A DNA stretch of 64,000 bases from the NCBI GenBank assembly GCA_026874595.1, contig JAPPUL010000084.1:235001-299000 (forward strand), in the 5' to 3' direction. The stretch is from Sipunculus nudus. Its lineage: Eukaryota > Annelida > Sipuncula > Golfingiida > Sipunculidae. Under the pieces are notes generated by a model. It searched no databases. It saw only the letters and a list, made by a program, of their open reading frames with translations, and was not told where the DNA came from. The stretch's first letter is position 1. Each line of letters starts with the position of its first letter. A program made the translations under genes and the position numbers. This document shows, one piece after another, positions 8,319-18,000 of the stretch.

Positions 8319-10196
8319 ATGATAGAGTGGGCAGGTCACAATAAGGAAGGTTTAGGAGTAAAGATATTTTACTATTTTGCAATAGCAATATCGCTATTTC
8401 ATATTTGGGTTAATGTGTTTGGTCTTTTGTCTGAACTTTGGAGGAATGCCCTTCATTTGACTTTACTAGGCTCACTTTGCTTTTTGACCTATCCACTTTA
8501 CAGGAAGAAGGCTTTTGCTAAGGGAATATATATAGATATTGCATTTGTTATATTGCTTTTGTCAACAGGCTTATATCTAATTCTAGCTGAAGATGCTTTG
8601 CATGCTCGTAATGAGGAAGTTATACTACTTGATTTGCTATTCGCAGGTATATGTATAGTGCTGGTAATAGAACTAAGCCGCCGTACATCTGGCTTGGTGA
8701 TACCTGTACTTGTAATACTTGTTTTAACTTATGCCTTATTTTGGGGGAGTTGGCTTAGTGAAGAGAGTATGTTTTACTTTCCTGGAGTTAAAGTTTCCCG
8801 ACTGTTTTATAGGATGTATTTTACAGATGAAGGGTTATTTGGTACGACGGCTTCGATTTCGTCTACCTTTGTATTTATGTTTATGTTGTTTGCAGCCTTT
8901 TTGCTTAAGTCAGGCGGAGGAGATTTCATAATAAATATAGCCCAAGCGCTAACACGGAAGGTAACAGGAGGCTCAGGCATTATAGCTGTATTGTCGTCTG
9001 GCCTTATGGGAACGATATCAGGCAGCGCCATAGCAAACACAGTATCAACAGGATCAGTTACAATACCTATGATGAAGCGAGCAGGCTTTAGTCCACAGTT
9101 TTCAGCAGGCGTTGAGACAGCAGCATCAACAGGTGGACAGATTATGCCGCCAATTATGGGAGCAGGAGCGTTTATTATGGCAGAATATACGGGTGTTCCT
9201 TATACAACAATAATAGGTGTAGCTTTTCTACCAGCAGTATTATATTTTGCAACAGTTGGTTTTTTTGTATACCAAGAAGCAAAAAAGCATGGCCTTAAGG
9301 CAGACGATACACTATCGGATGTTCCGCTACGTAGTATATTAAGAGAGGGTATCCACTTTTTTATACCGATTGTAGTGCTTATAGTGATGTTAATCCTTCG
9401 CTTTACTCCAAGTTATGCAGCAGGCTACTCTATACTAGCTGTTATAGTCTCCTCTTATCTTTCAAAAGATCATAAAATGTCTTTTAGGGATATATTAGAT
9501 TCCTTAGCTCTTGGATCAAAGAATATGGTAACAACGGGAGTTTTACTTGTAGCGGTTGGTCTTGTCATAGGTGCAGTTACTATGACTGGGATATCGATAA
9601 CCTTTTCTCAGATGATAGTAGCTCTTTCTGATGGTCATCTTCTTGTGGCAATAATATTTATTATGCTGGCGTCGTTATTGCTAGGTATGGGTTTACCTGT
9701 TACGGCAGCATATATAATGCTTGCAATATTGGCAGCTCCGGCCTTAAAGGGTATGGGTGTTACTCTACTGACAGCTCATATGATAATATTTTGGGTATCT
9801 CAAGATTCAAATGTGACGCCGCCAGTATGCCTTGCAGCGTTTGCAGCAGCGGGTATAGCAGGTGCAAGTCCTATGGCTACAGGTTTTCAGTCTTGGAAGC
9901 TTGCTAAGGGTCTTTATATTATACCCTTTTTGTTTGCCTATACAGGGTTAATTGGAGGGGATATACTATCGATGTTTAGTGTGTTTGCCTTTGCCTTATT
10001 TGGTTTTTACTCCTTTGCCTCTGTCTTTTCAGGTTATTTTGGTGGGGCTCTTGAGGTCTATGAGCGAGTTATACTTATATTTGTTTCTTTTGCTTTATTT
10101 TACCCTGATATCTATTATAGGCTTTTAGGTTTGTTTTTGTTTTTGCTATTGTTTTTCATAACGCGTAGAAGAGCCTTGAAGCTAAGTAGTTCATAG
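8319..10196 (+). CDS. TRAP transporter permease, fused DctQ-DctM (4TM/12TM) type
   Basis: The 625-residue, very hydrophobic protein has the fusion layout of TAXI-partnered TRAP permeases: a short N-terminal DctQ-like part, then the DctM-like transport domain. Characteristic segments are SSGLMGTISGSAIANTVSTGS, AASTGGQIMPPIMGAGAFIMAEY, LLGMGLPVTAAYIMLAI and SQDSNVTPPVCLAAFAAAGIA. It is a secondary transporter driven by an ion gradient. It forms an operon with the preceding TAXI gene. It is homologous to, but clearly diverged from, the permease at 36708-38729, so the two systems are not a recent local duplication. Confidence 0.92.
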   Translation: MIEWAGHNKEGLGVKIFYYFAIAISLFHIWVNVFGLLSELWRNALHLTLLGSLCFLTYPLYRKKAFAKGIYIDIAFVILLLSTGLYLILAEDALHARNEEVILLDLLFAGICIVLVIELSRRTSGLVIPVLVILVLTYALFWGSWLSEESMFYFPGVKVSRLFYRMYFTDEGLFGTTASISSTFVFMFMLFAAFLLKSGGGDFIINIAQALTRKVTGGSGIIAVLSSGLMGTISGSAIANTVSTGSVTIPMMKRAGFSPQFSAGVETAASTGGQIMPPIMGAGAFIMAEYTGVPYTTIIGVAFLPAVLYFATVGFFVYQEAKKHGLKADDTLSDVPLRSILREGIHFFIPIVVLIVMLILRFTPSYAAGYSILAVIVSSYLSKDHKMSFRDILDSLALGSKNMVTTGVLLVAVGLVIGAVTMTGISITFSQMIVALSDGHLLVAIIFIMLASLLLGMGLPVTAAYIMLAILAAPALKGMGVTLLTAHMIIFWVSQDSNVTPPVCLAAFAAAGIAGASPMATGFQSWKLAKGLYIIPFLFAYTGLIGGDILSMFSVFAFALFGFYSFASVFSGYFGGALEVYERVILIFVSFALFYPDIYYRLLGLFLFLLLFFITRRRALKLSSS

Positions 10197-10415
10197 CAAG
10201 TGGCATAAGTTTTATTATAGAGGTGGAGCTTTAGTATAAGTATTAGTAAATGTGGCTATTGAACTAGTTTTGAAGTAGTTTATCAAGATGTGGATATTGA
10301 AGTGCTTCTTTTATGCTTTTATGTTATTCTATTATGTTATTTTTTGTTACTTTAAGTATTAGCTTTTGTTTTCTATCGTTTGATTTAGATTTTGTATATG
10401 AGGCGAGGGAATAAT

Positions 10416-10556
10416 AAGGGAATAATACCGGTGTTTGAAAGTGCGCATGCGTTTGGCTACATGAACAAGTTAGAATCTAGAATGGAATTGGAAAGAGGGG
10501 AATTTATAATAATAAACCTATCAGTGCGAGGCGATAAAGACATTATATGGGAGTGA
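10416..10556 (+). pseudogene. Detached 3' fragment of trpB (45 codons)
   Basis: From 10419 the frame encodes [20 protein letters not shown] and continues to DKDIIWE plus a stop at 10554-10556. This matches the C-terminus of the intact TrpB encoded upstream. Differences include Gly to Val inside the conserved GRGDKD motif (now VRGDKD) and loss of the original TGA (now TGG). There is no start and no upstream trpB sequence. It sits immediately before trpA, as the right-hand copy of the repeat flanking the TRAP genes. The preceding 10197-10415 shows nothing recognisable. Confidence 0.9.
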
Positions 10557-10610
10557 ATAATTAGTTATAAGTAAAGTTATGAGGATACAAGAAGTATTAA
10601 AAGAGAAAAG
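10416..10610 (+). repeat. Right copy of the trpB-trpA junction repeat
   Basis: This is the counterpart of 6520-6720. It spans the trpB 3' fragment, the intergenic bases (with GTTATAAGTAAAGTT before the start) and the first codons of intact trpA. Its left boundary is abrupt near 10416, where an 11-base near-repeat (GGGAATAATA) overlaps the junction. Confidence 0.88.
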
Positions 10611-11379
10611 AGGCCTAAATGAGATAGGATTCATACCGTATTTTATAGGAGGCTATCCGGATTTAGAAACAAGCTTTAAAATGATAGAGGCGGCAAGCGA
10701 ATATGCAGATGTAATAGAGATAGGGATCCCATATACAGATCCAATAGCAGATGGAGTAGTTATCCAGAAGGGAGTAAGTCATGTATTGGGCTTGGGTATA
10801 AATCTAGATATGATACTTAATCGTACAATAGAGTTGCGAAAGAGGGTATCAACACCATTAATCTATATGATATATTTTAATCAAGTGTACGCATATGGAA
10901 AGGAGAGATTTGTAAAGAAGTTAAAGGAAGTGGGAGTAGATGGATTAATAGTGCCTGACTTGCTTGTGGGCTGTGAGCCTTCCTTTAATATATTGTGTAA
11001 AGAAGAAGGGATAGAGTTAATATTCTTTGTAAGCCTAACAACAAGCGATAAACGGATAGAAGAAGTAGTTAAGAGTAGTAAAGGTTTTATATATTTGATA
11101 GGAAGTCTTGGCGTTACGGGAGAGCGAGATAAATTAGGGGGTAAAGAGATAAGTAAAGTAGTAGACAAAATAGTTGCTGTAAGTGGTAGGGAAGTAGAGC
11201 TCCCGATATACGTAGGTTTTGGGATATCCAAGCCGGAGCATAAAGAAGAGGTAAGTAAATACGCAGATGGAGTGATAGTAGGAAGCGCTTTAGTGGTTGA
11301 GATAACAAAGAATATAGAAAGTAAGGAAAAATGTAAATATAATACGCTAAAGAAGATACGGTATATAGCAGGTAGATAG
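10579..11379 (+). CDS. trpA: Tryptophan synthase alpha chain
   Basis: TrpA cleaves indole-3-glycerol phosphate and channels indole to TrpB. The 266 residues match the family. The catalytic pair is visible as E47 (EIGIPYTDP) and D58 (PIADG), equivalent to E. coli E49 and D60. VPDLLVGCEPSF and YVGFGISKPEH form the later beta/alpha-barrel strands and phosphate site. The Shine-Dalgarno is weak. The gene is intact although its 5' flank has been duplicated away from the main trpB; its transcription may now depend on readthrough from the TRAP permease or on an unseen promoter. Confidence 0.97.
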   Translation: MRIQEVLKEKRGLNEIGFIPYFIGGYPDLETSFKMIEAASEYADVIEIGIPYTDPIADGVVIQKGVSHVLGLGINLDMILNRTIELRKRVSTPLIYMIYFNQVYAYGKERFVKKLKEVGVDGLIVPDLLVGCEPSFNILCKEEGIELIFFVSLTTSDKRIEEVVKSSKGFIYLIGSLGVTGERDKLGGKEISKVVDKIVAVSGREVELPIYVGFGISKPEHKEEVSKYADGVIVGSALVVEITKNIESKEKCKYNTLKKIRYIAGR

Positions 11380-11409
11380 GTAATAATAACGAATTTGAGG
11401 TAAGTATAA

Positions 11410-12063
11410 ATGGGAAAAGACAAAGAAATCCTTGCAAGATTTAGTAAAATGTTTAATAAAGGGGATGTAATATTTCAAGAAGAGGAATTAGGGGATGTAA
11501 TGTATTTAATCCAGACAGGGCAAATAAGAATACATAAAACCTTTATAGATGAGGATACAGGGGATCAAATAGATAAAGAGCTTGCAATACTTGGTAAGGG
11601 TGATTTTTTTGGAGAGATGAGCTTGTTAAACGGAGAACAAAGGTCAGCAACAGCAACAGCAATAGAGGCTAGTAATGTACTTGAGATAAATAATAGTATA
11701 TTTGAACAGATAGTATTATCAAACGGTAAGTTTGCCTATATGATGATATCAAAGCTAGCAGAACGTGTAAGAAACACAAGTAATCTAATAAGAGAGGGGC
11801 TTTTTCAGTATAAACAACAAGCATTTCTATCAGGAGTACTCTCAATCATAACAGAGGATGTGCATAAAATAGATGCAGAGGCTTTATTTAAGAAGCTAAA
11901 TAAGGAAGTAATAGATATAGATTTAAAAATAAGCCATACAGAATTTAAGAATTTGTTAAACAATTTGGTAGAAGCCGGCTTAATATCAGTAAGCAAAGAT
12001 GGAATTAGAGTATTAGATGGCCTTCGAATAAGACAGACATTAAACTTATTAAAATCTCAATAA
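11410..12063 (+). CDS. CRP/FNR-type cyclic-nucleotide-binding-domain regulator
   Basis: The 217-residue protein has an N-terminal cNMP-binding beta-roll with the phosphate-binding cassette FFGEMSLLNGEQRSATATA (near residues 65-85). Its Gly-Glu and Arg-Ser-Ala match cAMP-binding versions. The middle is helical (MISKLAERVRNTSNLIREG). The C-terminus (SHTEFKNLLNNLVEAGLISVS) looks like a winged helix in place of the classical CRP HTH. It is probably a cytoplasmic DNA-binding sensor; the ligand is unproven. It follows trpA by 30 bases. A paralogue lies at 24220-24870. Confidence 0.82.
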   Translation: MGKDKEILARFSKMFNKGDVIFQEEELGDVMYLIQTGQIRIHKTFIDEDTGDQIDKELAILGKGDFFGEMSLLNGEQRSATATAIEASNVLEINNSIFEQIVLSNGKFAYMMISKLAERVRNTSNLIREGLFQYKQQAFLSGVLSIITEDVHKIDAEALFKKLNKEVIDIDLKISHTEFKNLLNNLVEAGLISVSKDGIRVLDGLRIRQTLNLLKSQ

Positions 12064-12207
12064 ACAAAATAAAACGAATGAAACATATTGATATGAACAT
12101 TATTGATATGAACATATTAATAAATAGTTAGTTGTAAAGTGATTATTTATTAATATATTATATGAAAAAGATTAATCACTTAAAGAGTGTGTAGGCGGGA
12201 AAAGTAT

Positions 12208-13056
12208 ATGGCATGGTTTTTTAGACCAAAATATAAGCTCAAAGTAGTTGACAAAAGAACTAAAGATAAAAAGGAAGGGCTTTGGACTCGGTGTGTATCT
12301 TGTAAAGAGATAATATATAATAGGGAATGGGAAGAGAATCTTAGAGTATGTCATCATTGTAATCATCATTATAGATTATCGGCAATGGAAAGAATCAAGA
12401 TAATATGCGATGATTATACATTCGTAGAGCAGGATGCAGAGTTAGAATCGGAAGATCCACTTAACTTTAAACATAATGGAAAGGGTTATAGGAGTGAGTT
12501 AGAAGCAACGAATTTAAAGACAGAGCTTAAGGATTCAATAGTAAGCGGTATAGGAGAGATACATGGGCATAAAGTACATTTATGTGTAATGGATTTTAAA
12601 TATTTTGGAGGAAGTCTTGGAACTGTTGCAGGAGAAAAGATAGTTAGGGCGGTAGACAATTGCATAAAACATAAACTACCTTTAATAATATTCTCATGTT
12701 CAGGCGGTGCAAGGATGCAGGAGGGTATGTTTTCGTTGATGCAAATGTCCAAAACTTGTACAGCACTATCAAAACTTGCATTACATAAGTTATTATATAT
12801 ATCTGTTTTAACAGATCCTACGATGGGAGGAGTATCAGCTAGTTATGCATTTATAGGAGATATAATTTTGGCCGAACCTAATGCTTTAATAGGTTTTGCA
12901 GGGCCAAGAGTTATAGAGCAAACAATAAAACAAACCTTGCCAGAGGGATTTCAAAGGTCAGAATTTATACTAGAACACGGATTTTTAGATTTAATAGTTT
13001 CAAGGGTTAAAATGAAGGATTATCTATATAATTTGTTGAAATTTTTCTCTAAATGA
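12208..13056 (+). CDS. accD: Acetyl-CoA carboxylase carboxyltransferase beta subunit
   Basis: The 282-residue product begins MAWFFRPK, the usual AccD N-terminus. I chose ATG 12208 over an upstream in-frame GTG (12187) because AGGCGGG at 12193-12199 is well placed for it. The N-terminal zinc ribbon is C-x2-C-x15-C-x2-C (CVSCKE to CHHC). The crotonase-fold body includes SCSGGARMQEGMFSLMQM and DPTMGGVSASYAF. AccD with AccA transfers CO2 from carboxybiotin to acetyl-CoA for fatty-acid synthesis. accA is not in the window. Confidence 0.96.
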   Translation: MAWFFRPKYKLKVVDKRTKDKKEGLWTRCVSCKEIIYNREWEENLRVCHHCNHHYRLSAMERIKIICDDYTFVEQDAELESEDPLNFKHNGKGYRSELEATNLKTELKDSIVSGIGEIHGHKVHLCVMDFKYFGGSLGTVAGEKIVRAVDNCIKHKLPLIIFSCSGGARMQEGMFSLMQMSKTCTALSKLALHKLLYISVLTDPTMGGVSASYAFIGDIILAEPNALIGFAGPRVIEQTIKQTLPEGFQRSEFILEHGFLDLIVSRVKMKDYLYNLLKFFSK

Positions 13057-13320
13057 AACTAAATGTAAAATGAATATATAAAACTGCTTTAAATTATTAA
13101 TCCAAAATTAATCATCCCAAAGACACATAGCTATAAAGAATTTATCTCTCTTAAGTTTAGTTAGTCTTTTTTCTATTCGCCCTAATCTAGAAGAAACACA
13201 AGAGAGTAAGAAAGATAATAAATACATAATGAGAGCCTTTGTAATCCCTTTTTATAATACCTTTGTAAAGAAGTCTCGGATAAAAATATTATATCTGAAG
13301 AACAATATTTACTAATTGTA

Positions 13321-14769
13321 TCATTCATTAGATTTTACTAGCAAGGTATTGTTAATAAAAATCATTAATAAATCGATCATATTTCTTTGAACAAGCCCAT
13401 ATCCTTCTTGGCATTCTATTGTAACGAACTTAATGTTTTTGCGATGCATGAATATAGATAAGCTGCCATCGTTACACATAATGTGTTCTTTCTGAAGTAC
13501 CACATTAGCATTTTGGGATAAAAGAAAGGAAAATATATCTATATCTGTTGTATAAAAAAAGTTCTTGGGATTATGTTTTGGGTTGTATCTTGTGGCAAAA
13601 GAAGAAAGATCTTTAAAAGAGTGTATTGAGAAATTGCTCATATGATTATTTGTATGTAGCGAAATAAAGATATTGCTAGGAGTTATATCAATAAGGGATA
13701 TAAGATTTTTATAAATTAAATTAACAATATTTGCCGCTACTTCTAAAGTATTAGTTGTGATATTGTGATTGAGTTCTGTTAAATGTGTTTTGACATTGGC
13801 CTCTAAGAATATCCTATTGGGGTCAAAGTATATACACTCTTCTTGTACTTGCATCATTATATTTCGTTTATAGTTATTTAATATTCTGAAAGCTGTCCCT
13901 CCATAGGTTTTTAAAGCATACGAGAGAGTCTGAGTCGCTGTGATCTCATTATGATGTAAAGTTATGTATTTAATATTATTCTTAAGATTTGTATTAACTT
14001 CCTTAGCAACACATAATATATTATTAATCGTAAACAAAAAACTTGAAGTATTGCTATAGTTCCTAGTTTTCTCTTTAGCATGGGGTTTATTATTATAGTT
14101 TAATAATAGCTGCCAAGGTTTCCAATTGTTGATATCTTTATAATAAGTATAGGTATCAGGAGCATCTATTTTAAAATCATATAAGTAAGCATTTAAAAGT
14201 AACCAATCATAAGCTTTAGTTAAATAAAAGGCATGCGATATCTGGTAATTAATAGTATTAGTTGAAACAGATATTATGTCTCCAGAATGATATCTAGAGC
14301 AAAATGGTTTTTCAATCTTATTTTGCATAAATAGGGCTTCATATTGTAGTTTATATAATTTAGAGAGTTCTTTAGCAGATAGATAACCCTCAATAATAGT
14401 TATGTTAATATTATCTTTTGAAGCATGTTCTAACAGTGGCAATAAATTATTAAAGACTGGGCCGGCAACATAAATCTTTCTATTGTTGGTAAATTTATAA
14501 GGTATTGCTTTAAAAGAAGAGGATATGCTATGTAAATCTTTATATTTTAAATATAAAGGAGAGCTTCTCTTTATGAGATATTCTAATGGGATAAAACCGG
14601 TGATATTATGCCTAGTTACTTTAGCATAAGTGAAGTCACCAGGGCTATGTCTAATAATATTCTGAGCATAAATAGCTTCCCCAAATGAAAGGAATACATT
14701 ATAGTATTTACTTTGAAAGAAAGGCTTTGTACGTAAGAATATTTTATCAACAATAACAATATAATCCAT
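13321..14769 (-). CDS. Putative cell-wall hydrolase-like protein (SH3-like, VanY-like and amidohydrolase-like regions)
   Basis: The product is 482 residues with no clear signal peptide. Residues 1-70 resemble a bacterial SH3 domain. Residues about 90-230 have the spacing of a VanY-type D,D-carboxypeptidase (a KELSKLYKLQYEALF helix, a YHSGDIISV segment, AYDWLLLNAYLYDFKIDAP and NWKPWQLLL), but the canonical Zn ligands are not obvious. From about 270 on, YITLHHNEITATQTL and the YFDPNRIFLEANVKTHL segment resemble uncharacterised proteins with a DPNRIF motif. That suggests a metal-dependent amidase or a formylglutamate-amidohydrolase-like fold (from memory, unverified). Function is uncertain. Confidence 0.5.
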   Translation of the reverse strand: MDYIVIVDKIFLRTKPFFQSKYYNVFLSFGEAIYAQNIIRHSPGDFTYAKVTRHNITGFIPLEYLIKRSSPLYLKYKDLHSISSSFKAIPYKFTNNRKIYVAGPVFNNLLPLLEHASKDNINITIIEGYLSAKELSKLYKLQYEALFMQNKIEKPFCSRYHSGDIISVSTNTINYQISHAFYLTKAYDWLLLNAYLYDFKIDAPDTYTYYKDINNWKPWQLLLNYNNKPHAKEKTRNYSNTSSFLFTINNILCVAKEVNTNLKNNIKYITLHHNEITATQTLSYALKTYGGTAFRILNNYKRNIMMQVQEECIYFDPNRIFLEANVKTHLTELNHNITTNTLEVAANIVNLIYKNLISLIDITPSNIFISLHTNNHMSNFSIHSFKDLSSFATRYNPKHNPKNFFYTTDIDIFSFLLSQNANVVLQKEHIMCNDGSLSIFMHRKNIKFVTIECQEGYGLVQRNMIDLLMIFINNTLLVKSNE

Positions 14770-14982
14770 ACTAATTCCAAAATATAGATATTTCTAATAT
14801 CGAAAATATAGCTATCTTTTCCAAGATAGTAGAATATAAGATAGTAGCATATGTCAAGTAGCTTAAATATGAATATCGATTAATGGCAAGTATAAAATAA
14901 ATGTAAGGTAAAATAATAAGATACCGACTAAGATAGATGGTAGAGTATAACATTTTCATATTTAATTAATAAAAGTAAGTAA

Positions 14983-15012
14983 GAAAAAGAATATAAAGAA
15001 AAAGAATATAAA
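14983..15012 (+). repeat. 15-bp tandem repeat in the leader of the giant TPR gene
   Basis: GAAAAAGAATATAAA occurs at 14983-14997 and 14998-15012, directly before the strong AGGGAGGGGGG ribosome-binding site. The remaining divergent spacer 14770-14982 shows no other clear signal. Confidence 0.8.
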
Positions 15013-15027
15013 TCCTAGGGAGGGGGG

Positions 15028-18000
15028 ATGAAAAATAGTATAGTATTTGACTACACAAAATACCGTGTACAACTAACATGCATAGAGATCTTTAAAGAGA
15101 ATAAAGATTTAAAAACCTTACCAATAAACGAACTTCTAGATACAAATAAAATAGGACATCTTGAATCGCTAATAGAAACGTTCAGAAGTAAGATAGAAAA
15201 GAATAAAGAAGATGACCTTAGCTATTATTTATGGGGCATGACGCTTGGTAATTTACAAAGATACGATGAAGCACTAAAAAAATTCAAAGAAGCCTGTGAT
15301 GCAAATCCAAACTATTACGAAGCCTATTTAAGCTGGGGCAAGATGTTATATGGACTTGGTCAGTATGAGGATGCGCAAGACAAGCTTTTAAAGGCACTAG
15401 ATATAAAACCATCAAAATACGAGGCATTATTTTATTACGGACTAATATTAAATAAATTAGACAAGCAAGAAGAAGCAAAAGAATATTTTGAACTAGGACT
15501 TGAAGCAAATCCAGGAGATTACAAATGTTATTATAACTTAGCTTGCACAGAGTATAAACTAAAGAATTATGTAGAGTCAAGTATAAATTTTGCTAAATCG
15601 CTTGATTTAGAGGATGCTGATTATGATAGTGTATACAATTTAGCTAACAGTTTATCAAAAGAGGGTAAATACGAAGAGAGTAAAAGAGCTTATGAGAAAG
15701 CAATAAGCCTTAATGAAGCAGGAGTAGAAAGTTATTTTAATTTAGGAGTGCTTGAATATGGAGAAGGAGCTTATGAGAGTGCAATAGAAAAGTATCTAAA
15801 AGTGCTTGAATTAAGTCCCTTAGATGCGAATGCCCTAAACAATCTAGGTATAATATATTATAAAACAAAACGTTACGAAGCCTCAATAACAAGGTACAAA
15901 AAGGGAATATTAATAAATCCTGGCAATGAAGCGCTATACAACAATCTAGGGGTATCACTAAACAGATTAAATAGGCTTTCGGAGGCAAAAGAAGAGTATA
16001 TAAAAGCGCTTAAATTAAATGAAGCGGATGCAAAAATAGCAAGTAACTTTGCAAGTCTTTTGAGTGAGCTTGGAAAGCATGAAAAGGCACAAGAACTACT
16101 TAGAGCAGCAATAAGAACAACGCCTTTAGAGCCTAGGGTATATAATAATCTAGGAGTGGTACACGCCCGCCTTTCAAATTTCCGAGAAGGGATAATAAAC
16201 TTCCGAGAAGCAATAAAGCTTAATAAGGCTAATGAAGAGAGTTATTATAATTGGGAACAATGTATATGGCATATGGTAAAGGAGGGGATGTTAAGCTCGG
16301 GCGATGAGATATTTTTCACAGGGCTTGGGGATCTATACGTAGGGAAGGGAGAGTATGAAAAAGCGCTTAGAATATATGAGGAAGTAGAGGAGAGGAAACT
16401 TAGTAAGGAAATAGGGATAGAAGTGCTTGTAAATATAGGGATATGCAATTTTGAATTAAGAGAGTATGAAGCTGCGACAAAGTATATAAAAAAAGCACTT
16501 GAGATTGTACCAGAAGACAACACATTACAAAACAGGTTAGGACTTTCATTATATTACACAAAAAAGTATGAAGAGTCTTATACGCATCTAAAAAGGGCCA
16601 AAGAACTAAACCCGCAGTTAAAGGATATAAATTATCATATAGGGAACGTATTGTGCAAGTTAAAGGAGTATAGAGAAGGGATAGAGTATTATGAGCTTGA
16701 GCTTAAGGAAGGGAGGGAGTTTGGGGAGTTATATATTAATCTCGGAGATGCACAAAAGGAGTTAAAAGAGAACGATAAGGCACTTGAGAGTTATAAGAGA
16801 GGGCTTAGCTTAGAAGAGGATTTTGGAGATGGTTTTATAAGGCTTGGAATGCTTTTGAATGAGATGGGAGAGTACGAACAAAGCCTTGAGTATTTAAAAA
16901 GGGCCCTTATATATTTTCCAAAAGATGACAAATTGTATTTAGAGATAGGGCTCGTATCTAAAGTATTAGGTAAGCAACGTGAGTCAATAAGTTACATAAA
17001 GCAATCACTTGAGCTAAACGAAATATCAGCAGAGGCTCATAATAGTCTAGGGGAAGTGTACATAGAAACAAGAAACTACCAAGGAGCAATAAGCGCATTA
17101 TCAAAGGCCATAGAACTAAGACCAGATAATGTAAAAGCATATAATAACCTAGGAAAAGTCTATCATAAGATGAAGAAGTATACAAAAGCGCAAAAGCAGT
17201 ATACAATGAGCCTATCGATAGACAAAGATAATTTTGAAGGACAAAAGGGTCTTGGGATAACGTATTTATCACTTGAGCAGTATGAGGAGGCAAATACCAA
17301 GTTTGCAAAAGCCAATCGCCTAAAGCCAAAGAACGTAGATATATATTTTGAATGGGGCTTAACGCAATACTATTTAAGTAATTTTGAAGGAGCAATAGAC
17401 AAGTTCAGTAAATATATATATGTAAAAGGGAGTTATCACCGAGCGTATTTTTATATAGCCTTATGCTACTTAGGCCTTAATAATCTAGAAGACAGTGAAA
17501 GTAATTTAAGGAAAGTACTTGAATTAAACAGGCAGGATTATGAGGTATTCTATTATTTGGGCGAGGTCTTGCAAAGACAAGAGCATTATGAGGAGGCAAT
17601 ATCCTATTATAAGAAATCATTACAATTAAATCCGTCATATAGTAAAAGCTATATAAAGCTTGGAGAAGCATATTATGGCAGTAAAGATTACGAACAAGCA
17701 ATAAACACCTACGAGAAGGCAATATCGTTTAATAAGAAGGATGGGGAGGGGTATATAAGGCTTGGGAATGTACTTTCTAAGGTGGGTCGAAACGAAGAGG
17801 CATTAGAAAGCTTTAAAAAGGCAAGTGAGCTTAATGTATATGATCCGATTCCGTATATATCGTGGGGAAATATACTTCTTGAGGTAGAAGATTACGAAGA
17901 TGCGGTAAAGAAGTATAAAATAGCCTTACAGTATAAGCCAGAAGATATAGAAGTACAAATACGCTGTGGACAAGCACTAGTAAAGCTTAAGAAGTATAAA

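Noticed and set aside
12187-12207. Upstream GTG start for accD
   Set aside because: It would add seven residues not found in AccD, while ATG 12208 has a correctly placed Shine-Dalgarno and the standard MAWF start.
14771-14959. 62-codon minus-strand ORF rich in Ile, Leu and Tyr just upstream of the amidase-like gene
   Set aside because: Composition is what random AT-rich sequence gives, there is no Shine-Dalgarno, and no family is recognisable. It could be a leader peptide but I cannot support it.
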